A stretch of 64,000 bases of DNA from Bradyrhizobium icense (GTDB lineage: Bacteria > Pseudomonadota > Alphaproteobacteria > Rhizobiales > Xanthobacteraceae). This document shows, in pieces, positions 51,461 through 61,916 of this stretch (position 1 is its first letter; each line of letters opens with the position of its first letter). A program made the position numbers and the translations under genes. The stretch lies in contig NZ_CP016428.1 of NCBI RefSeq assembly GCF_001693385.1, positions 4,030,001 to 4,094,000 on the forward strand. Direction: 5' to 3'. The notes under the pieces were generated by a model. It saw only the letters and a list, made by a program, of their open reading frames with translations, was not told the origin of the DNA and did no database searches.

Positions 51461-52483
51461 ATGGCTGCACCCAAGAAAAGCGTCCCGAAAGAATCAGGGC
51501 AGGAGAAGGCAAACGGGTCCCCACCGGAATTCACCAAGGCGCAGGAGCTGGCCGCGCTGCGGGACATGCTCCTGATCCGGCGCTTCGAGGAAAAGGCCGG
51601 CCAGCTCTACGGCATGGGTGCGATCGGCGGCTTCTGCCATCTCTATATCGGCCAGGAAGCTGTGGTGGTCGGAATGCAGATGGCCCTGAAGAAGGGCGAT
51701 CAGGTCATAACGGGATACCGTGACCACGGCCACATGCTGGCCTGCGGGATGGACGCCAACGGCGTCATGGCCGAACTCACCGGCCGGCGCGGCGGCTACT
51801 CCAAGGGCAAAGGCGGCTCCATGCACATGTTCAGCATGGAGAAGAATTTCTACGGAGGCCACGGTATCGTCGGCGCCCAGGTTTCGCTCGGGACCGGCCT
51901 TGCTTTCGCCAACCGGTATCGCGGCAATGATTTCGTCAGCGTCGCCTATTTCGGCGACGGCGCGTCTAACCAGGGCCAGGTCTACGAGAGCTTCAACATG
52001 GCGGAGCTGTGGAAGCTCCCGGTGATCTACGTGATCGAGAACAACCGCTACGCCATGGGCACGTCGGTGACGCGTTCCTCGGCCCTGACCGATTTTTCCA
52101 AACGCGGCGCTTCCTTCAACATTCCGGGTCAGCAGGTCGACGGCATGGATGTCCGCGCCGTAAAGGCTGCCGGCGACGAGGCGGTCGCCTGGTGCCGCGC
52201 CGGCAAGGGGCCGTTCATCCTGGAAATGCAGACCTATCGCTACCGCGGTCACTCGATGTCCGACCCGGCGAAATACCGGACCCGCGAAGAGGTCGAGAAA
52301 ATCCGCACCGACCAGGACCCGATCGAGCAGGTGCGCAACCGTCTGCTCGCCGCCAAGGTCAGCGAGCAGGAGTTGAAGGCGATCGACGCCGAGGTCCGCG
52401 AGATCGTCAACGCATCCGCCGACTTCGCCCAGCGCGATCCCGAGCCCGATCCGTCCGAGCTCTGGACCGACGTCTACCGCTGA
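51461..52483 (+). CDS. pdhA: Pyruvate dehydrogenase E1 alpha subunit
   Basis: With PdhB it forms the thiamine-dependent E1 that decarboxylates pyruvate. The 340-residue protein has the thiamine diphosphate/Mg motif GDGASNQGQVYESFNMAELWK...ENN and the phosphorylation-loop segment YRYRGHSMSDPAKYR. ATG 51461. First gene of the pdhA-pdhB-DUF5076-pdhC operon and the source of acetyl-CoA for GltA. Confidence 0.97.
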   Translation: MAAPKKSVPKESGQEKANGSPPEFTKAQELAALRDMLLIRRFEEKAGQLYGMGAIGGFCHLYIGQEAVVVGMQMALKKGDQVITGYRDHGHMLACGMDANGVMAELTGRRGGYSKGKGGSMHMFSMEKNFYGGHGIVGAQVSLGTGLAFANRYRGNDFVSVAYFGDGASNQGQVYESFNMAELWKLPVIYVIENNRYAMGTSVTRSSALTDFSKRGASFNIPGQQVDGMDVRAVKAAGDEAVAWCRAGKGPFILEMQTYRYRGHSMSDPAKYRTREEVEKIRTDQDPIEQVRNRLLAAKVSEQELKAIDAEVREIVNASADFAQRDPEPDPSELWTDVYR

Positions 52484-52505
52484 CTTCAAACCACGCGCAG
52501 AACTA

Positions 52506-52570
52506 GAGTGTGATCCGGAAAGTGGAAACCGGTTTTCCGAAACGATCATGCTCAAACGATCTAAAGAGTG
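52506..52570. repeat. GTGATCCGGAAA...GATCATGCTCAAAC repeat between pdhA and pdhB
   Basis: The sequence GATCCGGAAAGTGGAAACCGG followed by TTTTCCGAAACGATCATGCTC is a common alphaproteobacterial intergenic element, with the inner palindrome GGAAA...ACCGGTTTTCC. It sits inside an operon that needs balanced subunit output. Confidence 0.75.
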
Positions 52571-52586
52571 ATTTTCGGGAGCCGAT

Positions 52587-53987
<1,401 letters not shown>

Positions 53988-53993
53988 GTCCAG

Positions 53994-54299
53994 ATGGCCG
54001 GTCCCAACGAACAACCGCTGCCGCCGGACGTGATCGGCCGCGAGGACGCCGTCGAAGTCCTGCGCGCCTTCGTCGTCGATGGCGGACTCTCGATCGCGTT
54101 CCAGCGCGCGTTCGAGGAGCCTGACATGTGGGGCCTCCTGCTGGTCGATATCGCCCGCCACGCCGCCCGCGCTTATGCGCGCGAGAGTGGCTACACCGAG
54201 GACGAGGCGCTCGCGCGCATCGTCGAGATGTTCGAAGCCGAAATCAATCGGCCGACCGACATGGGCTCCACCACGCCCCGGTCGCAACAGGGTCACTGA
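53994..54299 (+). CDS. DUF5076 protein
   Basis: A 101-residue protein ([25 protein letters not shown]...[24 protein letters not shown]). This small gene is typically found between pdhB and pdhC in Rhizobiales and belongs to DUF5076. It lies six bases after pdhB and two bases before pdhC, so it is tightly co-expressed. A role as an accessory or assembly factor of the complex is an inference from position only. Confidence 0.88.
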   Translation: MAGPNEQPLPPDVIGREDAVEVLRAFVVDGGLSIAFQRAFEEPDMWGLLLVDIARHAARAYARESGYTEDEALARIVEMFEAEINRPTDMGSTTPRSQQGH

Positions 54300-54301
54300 C
54301 G

Positions 54302-55645
54302 ATGCCGATCAACATTTTGATGCCCGCACTGTCGCCCACGATGGAAAAGGGCAACCTTGCCAAGTGGCTCAAGAAAGAGGGCGACAAGGTCAAGTCCGGC
54401 GACGTGATCGCGGAGATCGAGACCGACAAGGCGACGATGGAAGTGGAAGCCGTCGACGAGGGCACGATTGCCAAGATCCTGGTGCCGGAGGGCACGCAGG
54501 ACGTCCCCGTCAACGACGTGATCGCGGTGTTGGCCGGCGACGGCGAGGACGTGAAGGCGGCTGGCGCCGCGCCCGCGCCGAAGGCGGCTGAAACGCCCAA
54601 AGAGGCGGCACCCAAAGAAGCGCCGAAGCCTGCTGCCGCGGCACCAACGCCTGCGCCCGCAGCGGCTCCCGCGCCTGCCCCTCAGGCGGCGGCTGCGCCT
54701 GCCAAGGGTAACGGCCAAGGCCGCATCTTCTCGTCGCCGCTCGCGCGCCGTCTCGCCAAGGATGCGGGCATTGATCTTTCGCGCATCAATGGCTCGGGCC
54801 CGCATGGCCGTGTTGTTGCACGCGACGTCGAGGACGCGAAATCCGGCAAGGGACTAAAAGCTCCGGCCGCAGTACCTGCGGCGGGTCCGAGCATCGCGCC
54901 GTCGATGTCCGACAAGCAGATTCTCGCGCTGTTCGAGGAGGGCACTTACGAAATCGTGCCGCATGACGGCATGCGCCGCACCATCGCGCAGCGGCTGACT
55001 GCGTCGGTGCAGACCGTGCCGCATTTTTATCTCACGATGGATTGCGACATCGGCAAACTCCTGGTCGCGCGTGAGGAGATCAACGCCGCCGCGCCCAAGG
55101 ACAAGGAAAAGAAGCCGCTCTACAAGCTCTCGGTCAACGACTTCGTCATCAAGGCGATGGCGATCGCGCTGCAGCGGATTCCGAACTGCAACGTGAGCTG
55201 GACCGAAGGCGGCATGGTCAAGCACAAGCATTCCGACATCGGAGTGGCCGTTGCGATGCCGGGTGGCCTGATCACACCGATCATCCGCAAGGCGGAAACC
55301 AAAATGCTCTCGACCATCTCGTCCGAGATGAAGGACTTTGCCGCACGCGCGCGAGCCCGCAAGCTGAAGCCGGAAGAGTATCAGGGCGGCACCACCGCGG
55401 TGTCGAATCTCGGCATGTATGGCATCAATCACTTCACCGCCGTGATCAACCCGCCGCATGCGACCATCCTGGCCGTCGGCACCAGCGAGGAGCGTCCTGT
55501 GGTGCGCGCCGGCAAGATCGAGATCGCGCAGATGATGAGCGTGACGCTCTCCTGCGATCACCGCGCCATCGACGGCGCGCTAGGCGCCGAACTGATCGGC
55601 GCGTTCAAGCAGTTGATCGAAAACCCCGTCATGATGATGGTGTGA
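54302..55645 (+). CDS. pdhC: Dihydrolipoamide acetyltransferase (E2) of pyruvate dehydrogenase
   Basis: The 447-residue core of the complex. A lipoyl domain (residues 1-80, Lys in ETDKATME), an Ala/Pro linker, the E1/E3-binding domain (about 140-175: [20 protein letters not shown]) and the catalytic acetyltransferase domain with [12 protein letters not shown] at the C-terminus. ATG 54302 follows DUF5076 by two bases. Transfers acetyl to CoA. Confidence 0.97.
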   Translation: MPINILMPALSPTMEKGNLAKWLKKEGDKVKSGDVIAEIETDKATMEVEAVDEGTIAKILVPEGTQDVPVNDVIAVLAGDGEDVKAAGAAPAPKAAETPKEAAPKEAPKPAAAAPTPAPAAAPAPAPQAAAAPAKGNGQGRIFSSPLARRLAKDAGIDLSRINGSGPHGRVVARDVEDAKSGKGLKAPAAVPAAGPSIAPSMSDKQILALFEEGTYEIVPHDGMRRTIAQRLTASVQTVPHFYLTMDCDIGKLLVAREEINAAAPKDKEKKPLYKLSVNDFVIKAMAIALQRIPNCNVSWTEGGMVKHKHSDIGVAVAMPGGLITPIIRKAETKMLSTISSEMKDFAARARARKLKPEEYQGGTTAVSNLGMYGINHFTAVINPPHATILAVGTSEERPVVRAGKIEIAQMMSVTLSCDHRAIDGALGAELIGAFKQLIENPVMMMV

Positions 55646-55664
55646 CCATCATATGATGTAGCCC

Positions 55665-55747
55665 CCGTCATTTCGAGCGCAGCGAAGCAATCCATTTCAC
55701 CGGCGACACGATAGATTGCTTCGTCGCAAGAGCTCCTCGCAATGACG
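55665..55747. repeat. CGTCATTTCGAGCGCAGCGAAGC...CGCAATGACG repeat
   Basis: A typical Bradyrhizobium element: CGTCATTTCGAGCG at the left and CTCGCAATGACG at the right, with internal GCAATCCATTT and AGATTGCTTCG arms. It separates pdhC and lpdA. Confidence 0.8.
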
Positions 55748-55790
55748 AAAAGAACTGTGATGGTCGCACCACGATAACGAGCACATAGCC

Positions 55791-57209
55791 ATGGCCGATA
55801 CATCCTTCGACGTCATCATTATCGGCTCCGGCCCCGGCGGCTACGTCACCGCAATCCGCTCGGCGCAACTCGGCTTCAAGACCGCCATCGTCGAAAAATC
55901 CTATCTCGGCGGCATTTGCCTGAACTGGGGCTGCATCCCCACAAAAGCGCTTCTGCGCTCGGCTGAGATCTTTCACTACATGCAGCACGCCAAGGAGTAC
56001 GGCCTCTCCGCGGAGAAAATATCGTTCGACCCGAAGGCCGTCGTGCAACGCTCGCGCGGCGTCTCGAAGCGACTGAATGACGGCGTCGGTTTCCTGATGA
56101 AGAAGAACAAGGTCACGGTGATCTGGGGCGACGCCTCGATCGACGCGCCCGGCAAGGTCACAGTGAAGAAGTCCGGCGTCGAGGCGCCGAAGGGGGCGCT
56201 GGGTGAGGGCGCCTATCAAGCCAAGCACATCATTCTCGCCACCGGCGCTCGGCCCCGCGTGCTGCCGGGACTGGAGCCCGACAAGAAGCTGGTCTGGACT
56301 TATTTCGAGGCCATGGTGCCGGAGCGGATGCCGAAATCGCTGCTGGTGGTCGGATCGGGCGCGATCGGCATCGAGTTTGCCTCGTTCTTCCACACCATGG
56401 GCGCGGACGTCACGGTGGTCGAGGTGCTGCCGCAGATCCTTCCCGTCGAGGATGCGGAGATTGCAGGCCTGGCGCGCAAGCGGTTCGAGAAGCTGGGCAT
56501 CAAGATCCTCTCCAACACCAAGGTCACAAAGCTCGAGAAAAAGACCGACAGCGTCGTCGCCACCATCGACGACGGCAAGAAGCCGCAGACGGTCGAGTTC
56601 GAGCGGGTGATCTCGGCGGTCGGCGTGGTCGGCAACATCGAGGGGCTCGGGCTGGAAAAGCTCGGCGTCAAGACCGATCGCGGCGTCGTCGTGATCGACG
56701 GCTACGGCAAGACCAACGTGCCCGGCATCTACGCCATCGGTGACGTCGCCGGCCCGCCGATGCTGGCCCACAAGGCGGAGCATGAGGGCGTCGTCTGCAT
56801 CGAGGCGATCAAGGGCCTGCACCCGCACGCCATGGACAAGAACCTCATTCCCGGCTGCACCTATTGCCACCCGCAGATTGCCTCGGTGGGCCTGACGGAA
56901 GCCAAGGCGAAAGAGGGCGGTCGCGAGATTCGCGTCGGCCGTTTCCCGTTCGTCGGCAACGGCAAGGCGATTGCGCTCGGCGAGGACCAGGGCCTCGTCA
57001 AGGTGATCTTCGACAAGAAGACGGGCCAATTGCTCGGCGCCCATATGATCGGGGCCGAGGTGACCGAGTTGATCCAGGGTTACGTGGTCGCGATGAATCT
57101 GGAGACGACAGAGGAGGAGTTGATGCACACCGTATTCCCGCATCCGACGCTGTCCGAGATGATGAAGGAGGCCGTACTGGACGCCTACGGCCGCGTGCTG
57201 AATATCTAG
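55791..57209 (+). CDS. lpdA: Dihydrolipoamide dehydrogenase (E3)
   Basis: Re-oxidises the lipoyl groups of pyruvate dehydrogenase with NAD. The 472-residue flavoprotein has the FAD motif IIGSGPGGYVTAIR, the redox-active disulfide GGICLNWGCIPTK, the NAD motif VVGSGAIGIEFASFF, and the C-terminal FPHPTLSEMMKEAVLDA with the active His-Glu. ATG 55791. It follows pdhC after a repeat. Confidence 0.97.
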   Translation: MADTSFDVIIIGSGPGGYVTAIRSAQLGFKTAIVEKSYLGGICLNWGCIPTKALLRSAEIFHYMQHAKEYGLSAEKISFDPKAVVQRSRGVSKRLNDGVGFLMKKNKVTVIWGDASIDAPGKVTVKKSGVEAPKGALGEGAYQAKHIILATGARPRVLPGLEPDKKLVWTYFEAMVPERMPKSLLVVGSGAIGIEFASFFHTMGADVTVVEVLPQILPVEDAEIAGLARKRFEKLGIKILSNTKVTKLEKKTDSVVATIDDGKKPQTVEFERVISAVGVVGNIEGLGLEKLGVKTDRGVVVIDGYGKTNVPGIYAIGDVAGPPMLAHKAEHEGVVCIEAIKGLHPHAMDKNLIPGCTYCHPQIASVGLTEAKAKEGGREIRVGRFPFVGNGKAIALGEDQGLVKVIFDKKTGQLLGAHMIGAEVTELIQGYVVAMNLETTEEELMHTVFPHPTLSEMMKEAVLDAYGRVLNI

Positions 57210-57221
57210 CCTAGTCCGTAA

Positions 57222-57311
57222 CCGTCACGCGCGGGCTTGACCCGCGCATCCATCGCGCTTCACAAGAGCCTTGCGAAGAAGATGGATTGCCGGGTCGAGC
57301 CCGGCAATGAC
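57222..57311. repeat. GTCACGCGCGGGCTTGACCCGCG...CCGGGTCGAGCCCGGCAATGAC repeat
   Basis: A Bradyrhizobium palindromic element: left hairpin GCGGGCTTGACCCGC, then CATCCATC and the inverted GATGGATTGCCGGGTCGAGCCCGGC. It reaches to within 25 bases of the next gene's start, and the open frame upstream of that gene translates it as ...RWIAGSSPAMT... Confidence 0.8.
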
Positions 57312-57333
57312 AAGCAAACCAGAAAGAACAGTT

Positions 57334-58575
57334 GTGAAAGACAACGACAATCTGACCATCGAACGCCCGACTTTCGTGACCCATCTCGAATGCGCGATGG
57401 AAGGCGATCGGTACGAGGCCGACCAGATCCACAACCTCTCCAAGGCCGGCAAGCCGCTGCTGGTGCGCTACGACCTCGCCGGCGTGAAGAACGCGCTGAC
57501 CAAGGACGCGCTTAAAGAGCGCCCCGCTGACATGTGGCGCTATCGCGAACTGCTGCCGGTGCGGAAGGTCACCGACATCGTCAGTCTCGGCGAAGTGACG
57601 ACGCCGCTGATCCGGCTGCCGAAGCTTGCGAAAAAACTCGGCGGAGCTGAAATCATCGTCAAGGACGAGGGGCGGCTGCCGACCGGCTCGTTCAAGGCCC
57701 GCGGCCTTGTCATGGCGGTGTCGATGGGCAAGGCGCTCGGCATCAAGCACATGGCGATGCCGACCAACGGCAATGCCGGCGCGGCGCTGGCGGCCTATGC
57801 CACCTCCTGCGGCATCAAGACCACGATCTTCTGCCCCGCCGATACGCCGGAAGTTAACGTCAGCGAGATCGAGCTGCAGGGCGCCACCGTCTATCGCGTC
57901 AACGGCCTGATCGACGATTGCGGCAAGATCGTCGGCGAGGGGAAAGCAAAAGCCGGCTGGTTCGACACCTCGACGCTGAAGGAGCCCTACCGGATCGAGG
58001 GCAAGAAGACGATGGGCCTCGAGCTCGCCGAGCAGCTCGGCTGGGAGATGCCCGATGTGATCTTCTACCCGACCGGCGGCGGCACCGGCCTGATCGGGAT
58101 GTGGAAGGCGTTCGCCGAACTGGAAGCCATCGGCTTCATCGGTGCGAAGCGGCCGCGCATGGTGGCGGTGCAGGCGTCGGGCTGCGCGCCGATGGTGCGC
58201 GCCTTCGAGAACGGCACCGAGCATGCGCCGCGCTGGGAAGATGCCCACACCATTGCATCAGGCATCCGCGTGCCGCAGGCGGTCGGAGATTTTCTGATCC
58301 TGCGCGCGGTCCGCGAGAGCAAGGGATTTGCGATTGCGGTCCCGGATGAGAAGATTTCTGCTGCGCTCAACGAAGTGGCGCGTGAGGAGGGCCTGCTGTT
58401 GTGTCCGGAAGGGGCGGCGACGTATGCTGCCTATCAGCAAAGCCTTGCCGACGGCCGCGTGACGAAAAACGATCGCGTCATGCTGTTCAATTGCGCGACA
58501 GGGCTTAAATATCCGCTGCCGCCGGTCACGCGAACGCTCGATCGCCACCAGCCGATCGATTACGCCAAGCTCTGA
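57334..58575 (+). CDS. PLP-dependent threonine synthase-like enzyme
   Basis: A 413-residue fold-type II pyridoxal-phosphate enzyme. N-terminal THLECAMEGDRYEADQIHNL resembles threonine synthase; PTGSFKARG carries the PLP-binding Lys, and MPTNGNAGAALAAYA and the phosphate loop PTGGGTGLIGMWK follow. It may be a threonine synthase paralogue or act on a related amino acid; I cannot decide. GTG 57334 is chosen because codons further upstream lie inside an intergenic repeat. Next gene is a solute receptor. Confidence 0.85.
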   Translation: MKDNDNLTIERPTFVTHLECAMEGDRYEADQIHNLSKAGKPLLVRYDLAGVKNALTKDALKERPADMWRYRELLPVRKVTDIVSLGEVTTPLIRLPKLAKKLGGAEIIVKDEGRLPTGSFKARGLVMAVSMGKALGIKHMAMPTNGNAGAALAAYATSCGIKTTIFCPADTPEVNVSEIELQGATVYRVNGLIDDCGKIVGEGKAKAGWFDTSTLKEPYRIEGKKTMGLELAEQLGWEMPDVIFYPTGGGTGLIGMWKAFAELEAIGFIGAKRPRMVAVQASGCAPMVRAFENGTEHAPRWEDAHTIASGIRVPQAVGDFLILRAVRESKGFAIAVPDEKISAALNEVAREEGLLLCPEGAATYAAYQQSLADGRVTKNDRVMLFNCATGLKYPLPPVTRTLDRHQPIDYAKL

Positions 58576-58608
58576 CCGTCATGCGGCGGAATGGGATGGG
58601 AGCACGAG

Positions 58609-59577
58609 ATGCGAAAGATCATTCTGGCCGCGATTGCAGTGTTGGCGTTCGGCGGTGTTGCGGCAGCGCAAAACTTTCCGTCGCGCCCCGTCACCATCAT
58701 CGTGCCGTTCTCCGCCGGCGGTCCCTCGGATGCGATGGCACGGATTCTGGCCGAACGCATGAAGGTTACGCTCGGCGAGCAGGTCCTGGTCGAGAACGTG
58801 ACGGGGGCGGGCGGATCGGTCGGCGTCGGCCGCGCGGTGCGTTCGCCGCCTGACGGCTACACGATCAGCTTCGGCCATCTCGGCACCCACGTCGCCAACG
58901 GCGCGGTCTACAAGCTCGGTTACGATCTCGTCACCGACCTCGAGCCGGTCGCGCTATTGCCGAGCAATCCGATGATCATCGTCAGCAAGAAGGCGGTGCC
59001 CGCAACCTCGCTGAAGGAATTTGTGGCGTGGCTGAAAGCGCAGCCGACGGCGCCGACGGCAGGCACGGCCGGCGCCGGATCTGGTAGCCATATCGCCGGG
59101 GTCTATTTCGAGAGCATTACCGGCATCAAGCTTCAGTATGTGCCGTATCGCGGCACGGGACCGGCGATGAACGATCTCGTCGCCGGCCAGATCGATATGA
59201 TCGTCGACCAGACATCGAACTCGATCGGGCAGGTGCGCGCCGGTAACATCCGCGCCTATGCCGTCACCGACAGCAAGCGCGTGGAATCCGCGTCCGACAT
59301 CCCGACCGTGGACGAAGCGGGATTGCCGGGATTCCACATGACGCTCTGGTCCGGCCTCTGGGTACCCAAGGGTACGCCGAAGGACGTGGTTGCAAAGCTG
59401 AATGCGGCGACGGTGGATGCGCTGAACGATCCTGCGGTGCGCAAGCAGCTCGAAAATCTCGGCCTGCAGATGCCGCCGAAGGACAAGCTCACGCCCGAAG
59501 CGCTCGGCGCCTGGCAGAAAGCCGAGATCGCAAAATGGTGGCCGATGATCAAGGCCGCCAACGTCAAGGTGGATTAG
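58609..59577 (+). CDS. Tripartite tricarboxylate transporter receptor (TctC/Bug family)
   Basis: A 322-residue periplasmic binding protein: signal peptide (cleavage near AAAQN) and Bug features PVTIIVPFSAGGPSDAMARILAE, the carboxylate loop after QPTAPTAGTAGAGS and VPYRGTGPAMNDL. No tctA or tctB membrane genes are nearby, so it is an orphan receptor. ATG 58609 is preferred over a start six codons upstream. 33 bases after the PLP enzyme; possible shared transcript. A fragment of a homologue lies at 61783-61896. Confidence 0.9.
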   Translation: MRKIILAAIAVLAFGGVAAAQNFPSRPVTIIVPFSAGGPSDAMARILAERMKVTLGEQVLVENVTGAGGSVGVGRAVRSPPDGYTISFGHLGTHVANGAVYKLGYDLVTDLEPVALLPSNPMIIVSKKAVPATSLKEFVAWLKAQPTAPTAGTAGAGSGSHIAGVYFESITGIKLQYVPYRGTGPAMNDLVAGQIDMIVDQTSNSIGQVRAGNIRAYAVTDSKRVESASDIPTVDEAGLPGFHMTLWSGLWVPKGTPKDVVAKLNAATVDALNDPAVRKQLENLGLQMPPKDKLTPEALGAWQKAEIAKWWPMIKAANVKVD

Positions 59578-59674
59578 CCGGCTCTGGATGCGCGCGGTCG
59601 AATCTTCAAGCACGGGGGCAGGAACCTACGGATAGCGCGGACGTTAACGTTCCTATACGTATACGGAGCGCACA

Positions 59675-59839
59675 ATGGCTGGCAATGACAACCGACCCAA
59701 GCGCACAATCGGACTCATTCTCGGCGGAATCATCGCGGTGGCTGCCGCGGCATTCATTCTCACCGGCGGGGAATTGGGCGGGGTTAAAGAGGTGACTAGC
59801 GATTCTGACCTTGCGCCGGTCGCGCCCGGAAAGAAATAG
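59675..59839 (+). CDS. 54-residue single-pass membrane protein
   Basis: Translation from ATG 59675 gives a basic N-terminus (MAGNDNRPKRT), one membrane helix (IGLILGGIIAVAAAAFILTGG) and a short acidic tail ending APGKK. CGGAG lies eight bases upstream. It is the type of small membrane protein annotated as hypothetical in Bradyrhizobium. The coding call rests on ribosome binding site, topology and positive-inside pattern. Confidence 0.65.
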   Translation: MAGNDNRPKRTIGLILGGIIAVAAAAFILTGGELGGVKEVTSDSDLAPVAPGKK

Positions 59840-60439
59840 CGTGAACATGGATTGGTGAGTGGGCTGATTTGTCCTATCTCCTTTGACTGCAGCGGCTGGG
59901 CCGTCCTCTATATTGACCGGATCCATTTCGGCTGAGCGTCCTCATCGTTTTGATCCTGGTCAATGGCATGCTTTGCGATGACCCAGCTTGCGTTGTCGCT
60001 CTCGCTGTGCCCGATTGCAGGCGCTCGTTGATCGGGACGTCGTCGGCTTGCGCCGCGTTGGCCCTCGCGGCTTATCCGGGTCTTGTCGACGGTCCGGATA
60101 GGCACCGCTCTCGTGGATGTTGCGCCTACAATCTCTTTGCTGCCTATTGCTTCGGCACAACTTCGGCCAGTTCGAGCTCTCCCGCAGTTTCTTCGGAGTT
60201 CCCGGCTGGGCACTACTTCGTCGCGAGTGTCCAAATGCCGCATCATTAATCGCCGGTAGCGGGCTATCTTTGTCGGTGCCGGCCATGAGCGACGAACCTC
60301 CAAGCACACATTCCCTGAAATCGACGAGCAGCGAGACCTGCCTCGCGGCATCAATGCTTGCGCGAGTCTTGCGAGGGTCGGCACATCACATCGAGAGGGT
60401 CCGCGTCGGACGGACGGGAACGGTCGACGCCCACGGGAG
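59840..60439. other. 600-base stretch without recognisable gene
   Basis: Short open frames occur on both strands but none shows a ribosome binding site, family motif or consistent codon use. I see no repeat of the Bradyrhizobium types here. The last part probably holds the promoter of the CNNM gene. It could be decayed coding sequence. Confidence 0.4.
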
Positions 60440-60445
60440 GTGACT

Positions 60446-61783
60446 ATGCCCACGGACGATGGCAGTTTGGTCAACATACTTGGAATCCTCTCGATCATCG
60501 TACTCGTCGTTGCTAATGGCTTCTTCGTTGCGTCCGAATTTTCCCTCGTTGCGATACGCCGAAGCCGGGTAGGCCAGTTGGTCACCGGCGGCCGCATGAA
60601 TGCTCGGGCGCTGCAACGAGCCATTACTCGGCTCGACTACAATCTTGCGGCGTGCCAGCTTGGCATCACGATTTCCTCGCTGGCGCTGGGCTGGATCGGC
60701 GAGCCGGCCCTGGCGCACCTGATCGAGCCACTATTGGTTGGGCCTCTTGGATCCGGCTCGACGTTCGGCGCTCACGCGATTGCCATCGCGATTGCATTCG
60801 TCATCCTTACGATGCTGCACATCGTGCTTGGCGAACTTGCGCCCAAGAGCCTCGCGCTGCAGCGGACAGAGATAACCGCGCTCCTGATCGTGCGACCGCT
60901 CGTGCTGTTCGGATTCCTGTTCAAGCCAGCCATCGTGTGCTTGAACGGGCTGGGCAACAGCGTTCTCCGCTTGGCCGGGTTGAGGCCGGCGAGCGAACAG
61001 GAAACAATCCACTCCCCTGATGAAATAAAGCTCCTGGTAGCCGAAACCGAGGCAGCAGGCTTGCTCGCGCGCGCGCAGCGCAATGTCGTCGAGCGGATCA
61101 TCAACATCACCAGTCGTGAGGTGTGCGATATCATGACCCCACGGACGGATATCGATTGGACTGATGCTAACGACAGCCGGGACGAAGTCCTGCGCGCCGT
61201 GCGAGAGTGCTGCCACGAGCACGTCGTCGTGAGCCGTGGTAGCCTTGATGAGATCGTCGGCGTCATACGCAAGCAAGATCTGCTTGATCAGGCTCTCGAT
61301 GGCGAACCACTCGATCCCCTCGCCGCAATTCAGCAGCCTTTGGTTCTCCCCGAATCGATTCCGGTGCTTCACGCTATCGAGAGGTTCAAGGCGCAGCCCG
61401 CTCGCGTCGGCGTGATCGTCGACGAATATGGAACGCTTCAGGGTATCGTGACGCGGACCGACCTCCTTGAGGCAATTGCGGGCGATCTGCCCGATGTCGA
61501 TGAGGACCCAGCGGTGCTTGAGCAACAGGACGGCACCTTCCTCTTGGATGGCAAAGTGGCAGCGGACGAAGTTCTGATGCGCCTCAATATCGGTCGCAGG
61601 CCGGAAGGCGACTTTCACACGCTTGCAGGATTTGCAATTGCTCTACTCGGCAGAATACCCGCCGTTGGCGACCAGCTCGCTTGGGAGGGATGGCGATTCC
61701 GGATCGTTGATATGGACGGTCCGCGGATTAGCAAGGTTCTTGCATCAAGAGATTCTGATCCACCCTCGACTAGGCCATTATAG
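60446..61783 (+). CDS. CNNM/CorC-type membrane protein with CBS domains
   Basis: A 445-residue protein: a DUF21/CNNM membrane domain (residues about 1-200; ILSIIVLVVANGFFVASEFSLVAIRRSR, YNLAACQLGITISSLALGWIGEP), a CBS pair (about 215-335; IMTPRTDIDW, ARVGVIVDEYGTLQGIVTRTDLLEAI) and a C-terminal CorC_HlyC domain. The family, often called hemolysin, is now linked to magnesium or cobalt export. ATG 60446 with GGGAGG five bases upstream is preferred over GTG 60440. Convergent with a second family member. Confidence 0.88.
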   Translation: MPTDDGSLVNILGILSIIVLVVANGFFVASEFSLVAIRRSRVGQLVTGGRMNARALQRAITRLDYNLAACQLGITISSLALGWIGEPALAHLIEPLLVGPLGSGSTFGAHAIAIAIAFVILTMLHIVLGELAPKSLALQRTEITALLIVRPLVLFGFLFKPAIVCLNGLGNSVLRLAGLRPASEQETIHSPDEIKLLVAETEAAGLLARAQRNVVERIINITSREVCDIMTPRTDIDWTDANDSRDEVLRAVRECCHEHVVVSRGSLDEIVGVIRKQDLLDQALDGEPLDPLAAIQQPLVLPESIPVLHAIERFKAQPARVGVIVDEYGTLQGIVTRTDLLEAIAGDLPDVDEDPAVLEQQDGTFLLDGKVAADEVLMRLNIGRRPEGDFHTLAGFAIALLGRIPAVGDQLAWEGWRFRIVDMDGPRISKVLASRDSDPPSTRPL

Positions 61784-61896
61784 GTAACATCCGTGGCTGC
61801 GCCATCACCGACAACAAGCGCGTGGAATCGGCTGCCGATATTCCGACCGTTGACGAGGCGGGATTGCCGGGCTTCCCACGCTGTGGTCCGGCCTCT
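61783..61896 (+). pseudogene. Fragment of a TctC/Bug receptor gene
   Basis: About 114 bases align with 59242-59359 inside the TctC gene: by eye roughly 15 mismatches plus a gap of a few bases. Translation gives GNIRGCAITDNKRVESAADI, then PTVDEAGLPGF, before frame loss. The fragment begins at the last base of the CNNM stop codon. No start or remaining domain is present, so it is a remnant of a second receptor gene or of a local duplication. Confidence 0.8.
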
Positions 61897-61916
61897 CTTT
61901 CTCCTTGAGTCGACAT

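Noticed and set aside
57271..57333. N-terminal extension of the PLP enzyme
   Set aside because: The added codons lie largely in an intergenic palindromic repeat; GTG 57334 gives the expected start.
59908..60624. Open frames on both strands between the microprotein and the CNNM gene
   Set aside because: No ribosome binding site, motif or consistent coding signal; part is antisense to the CNNM gene.
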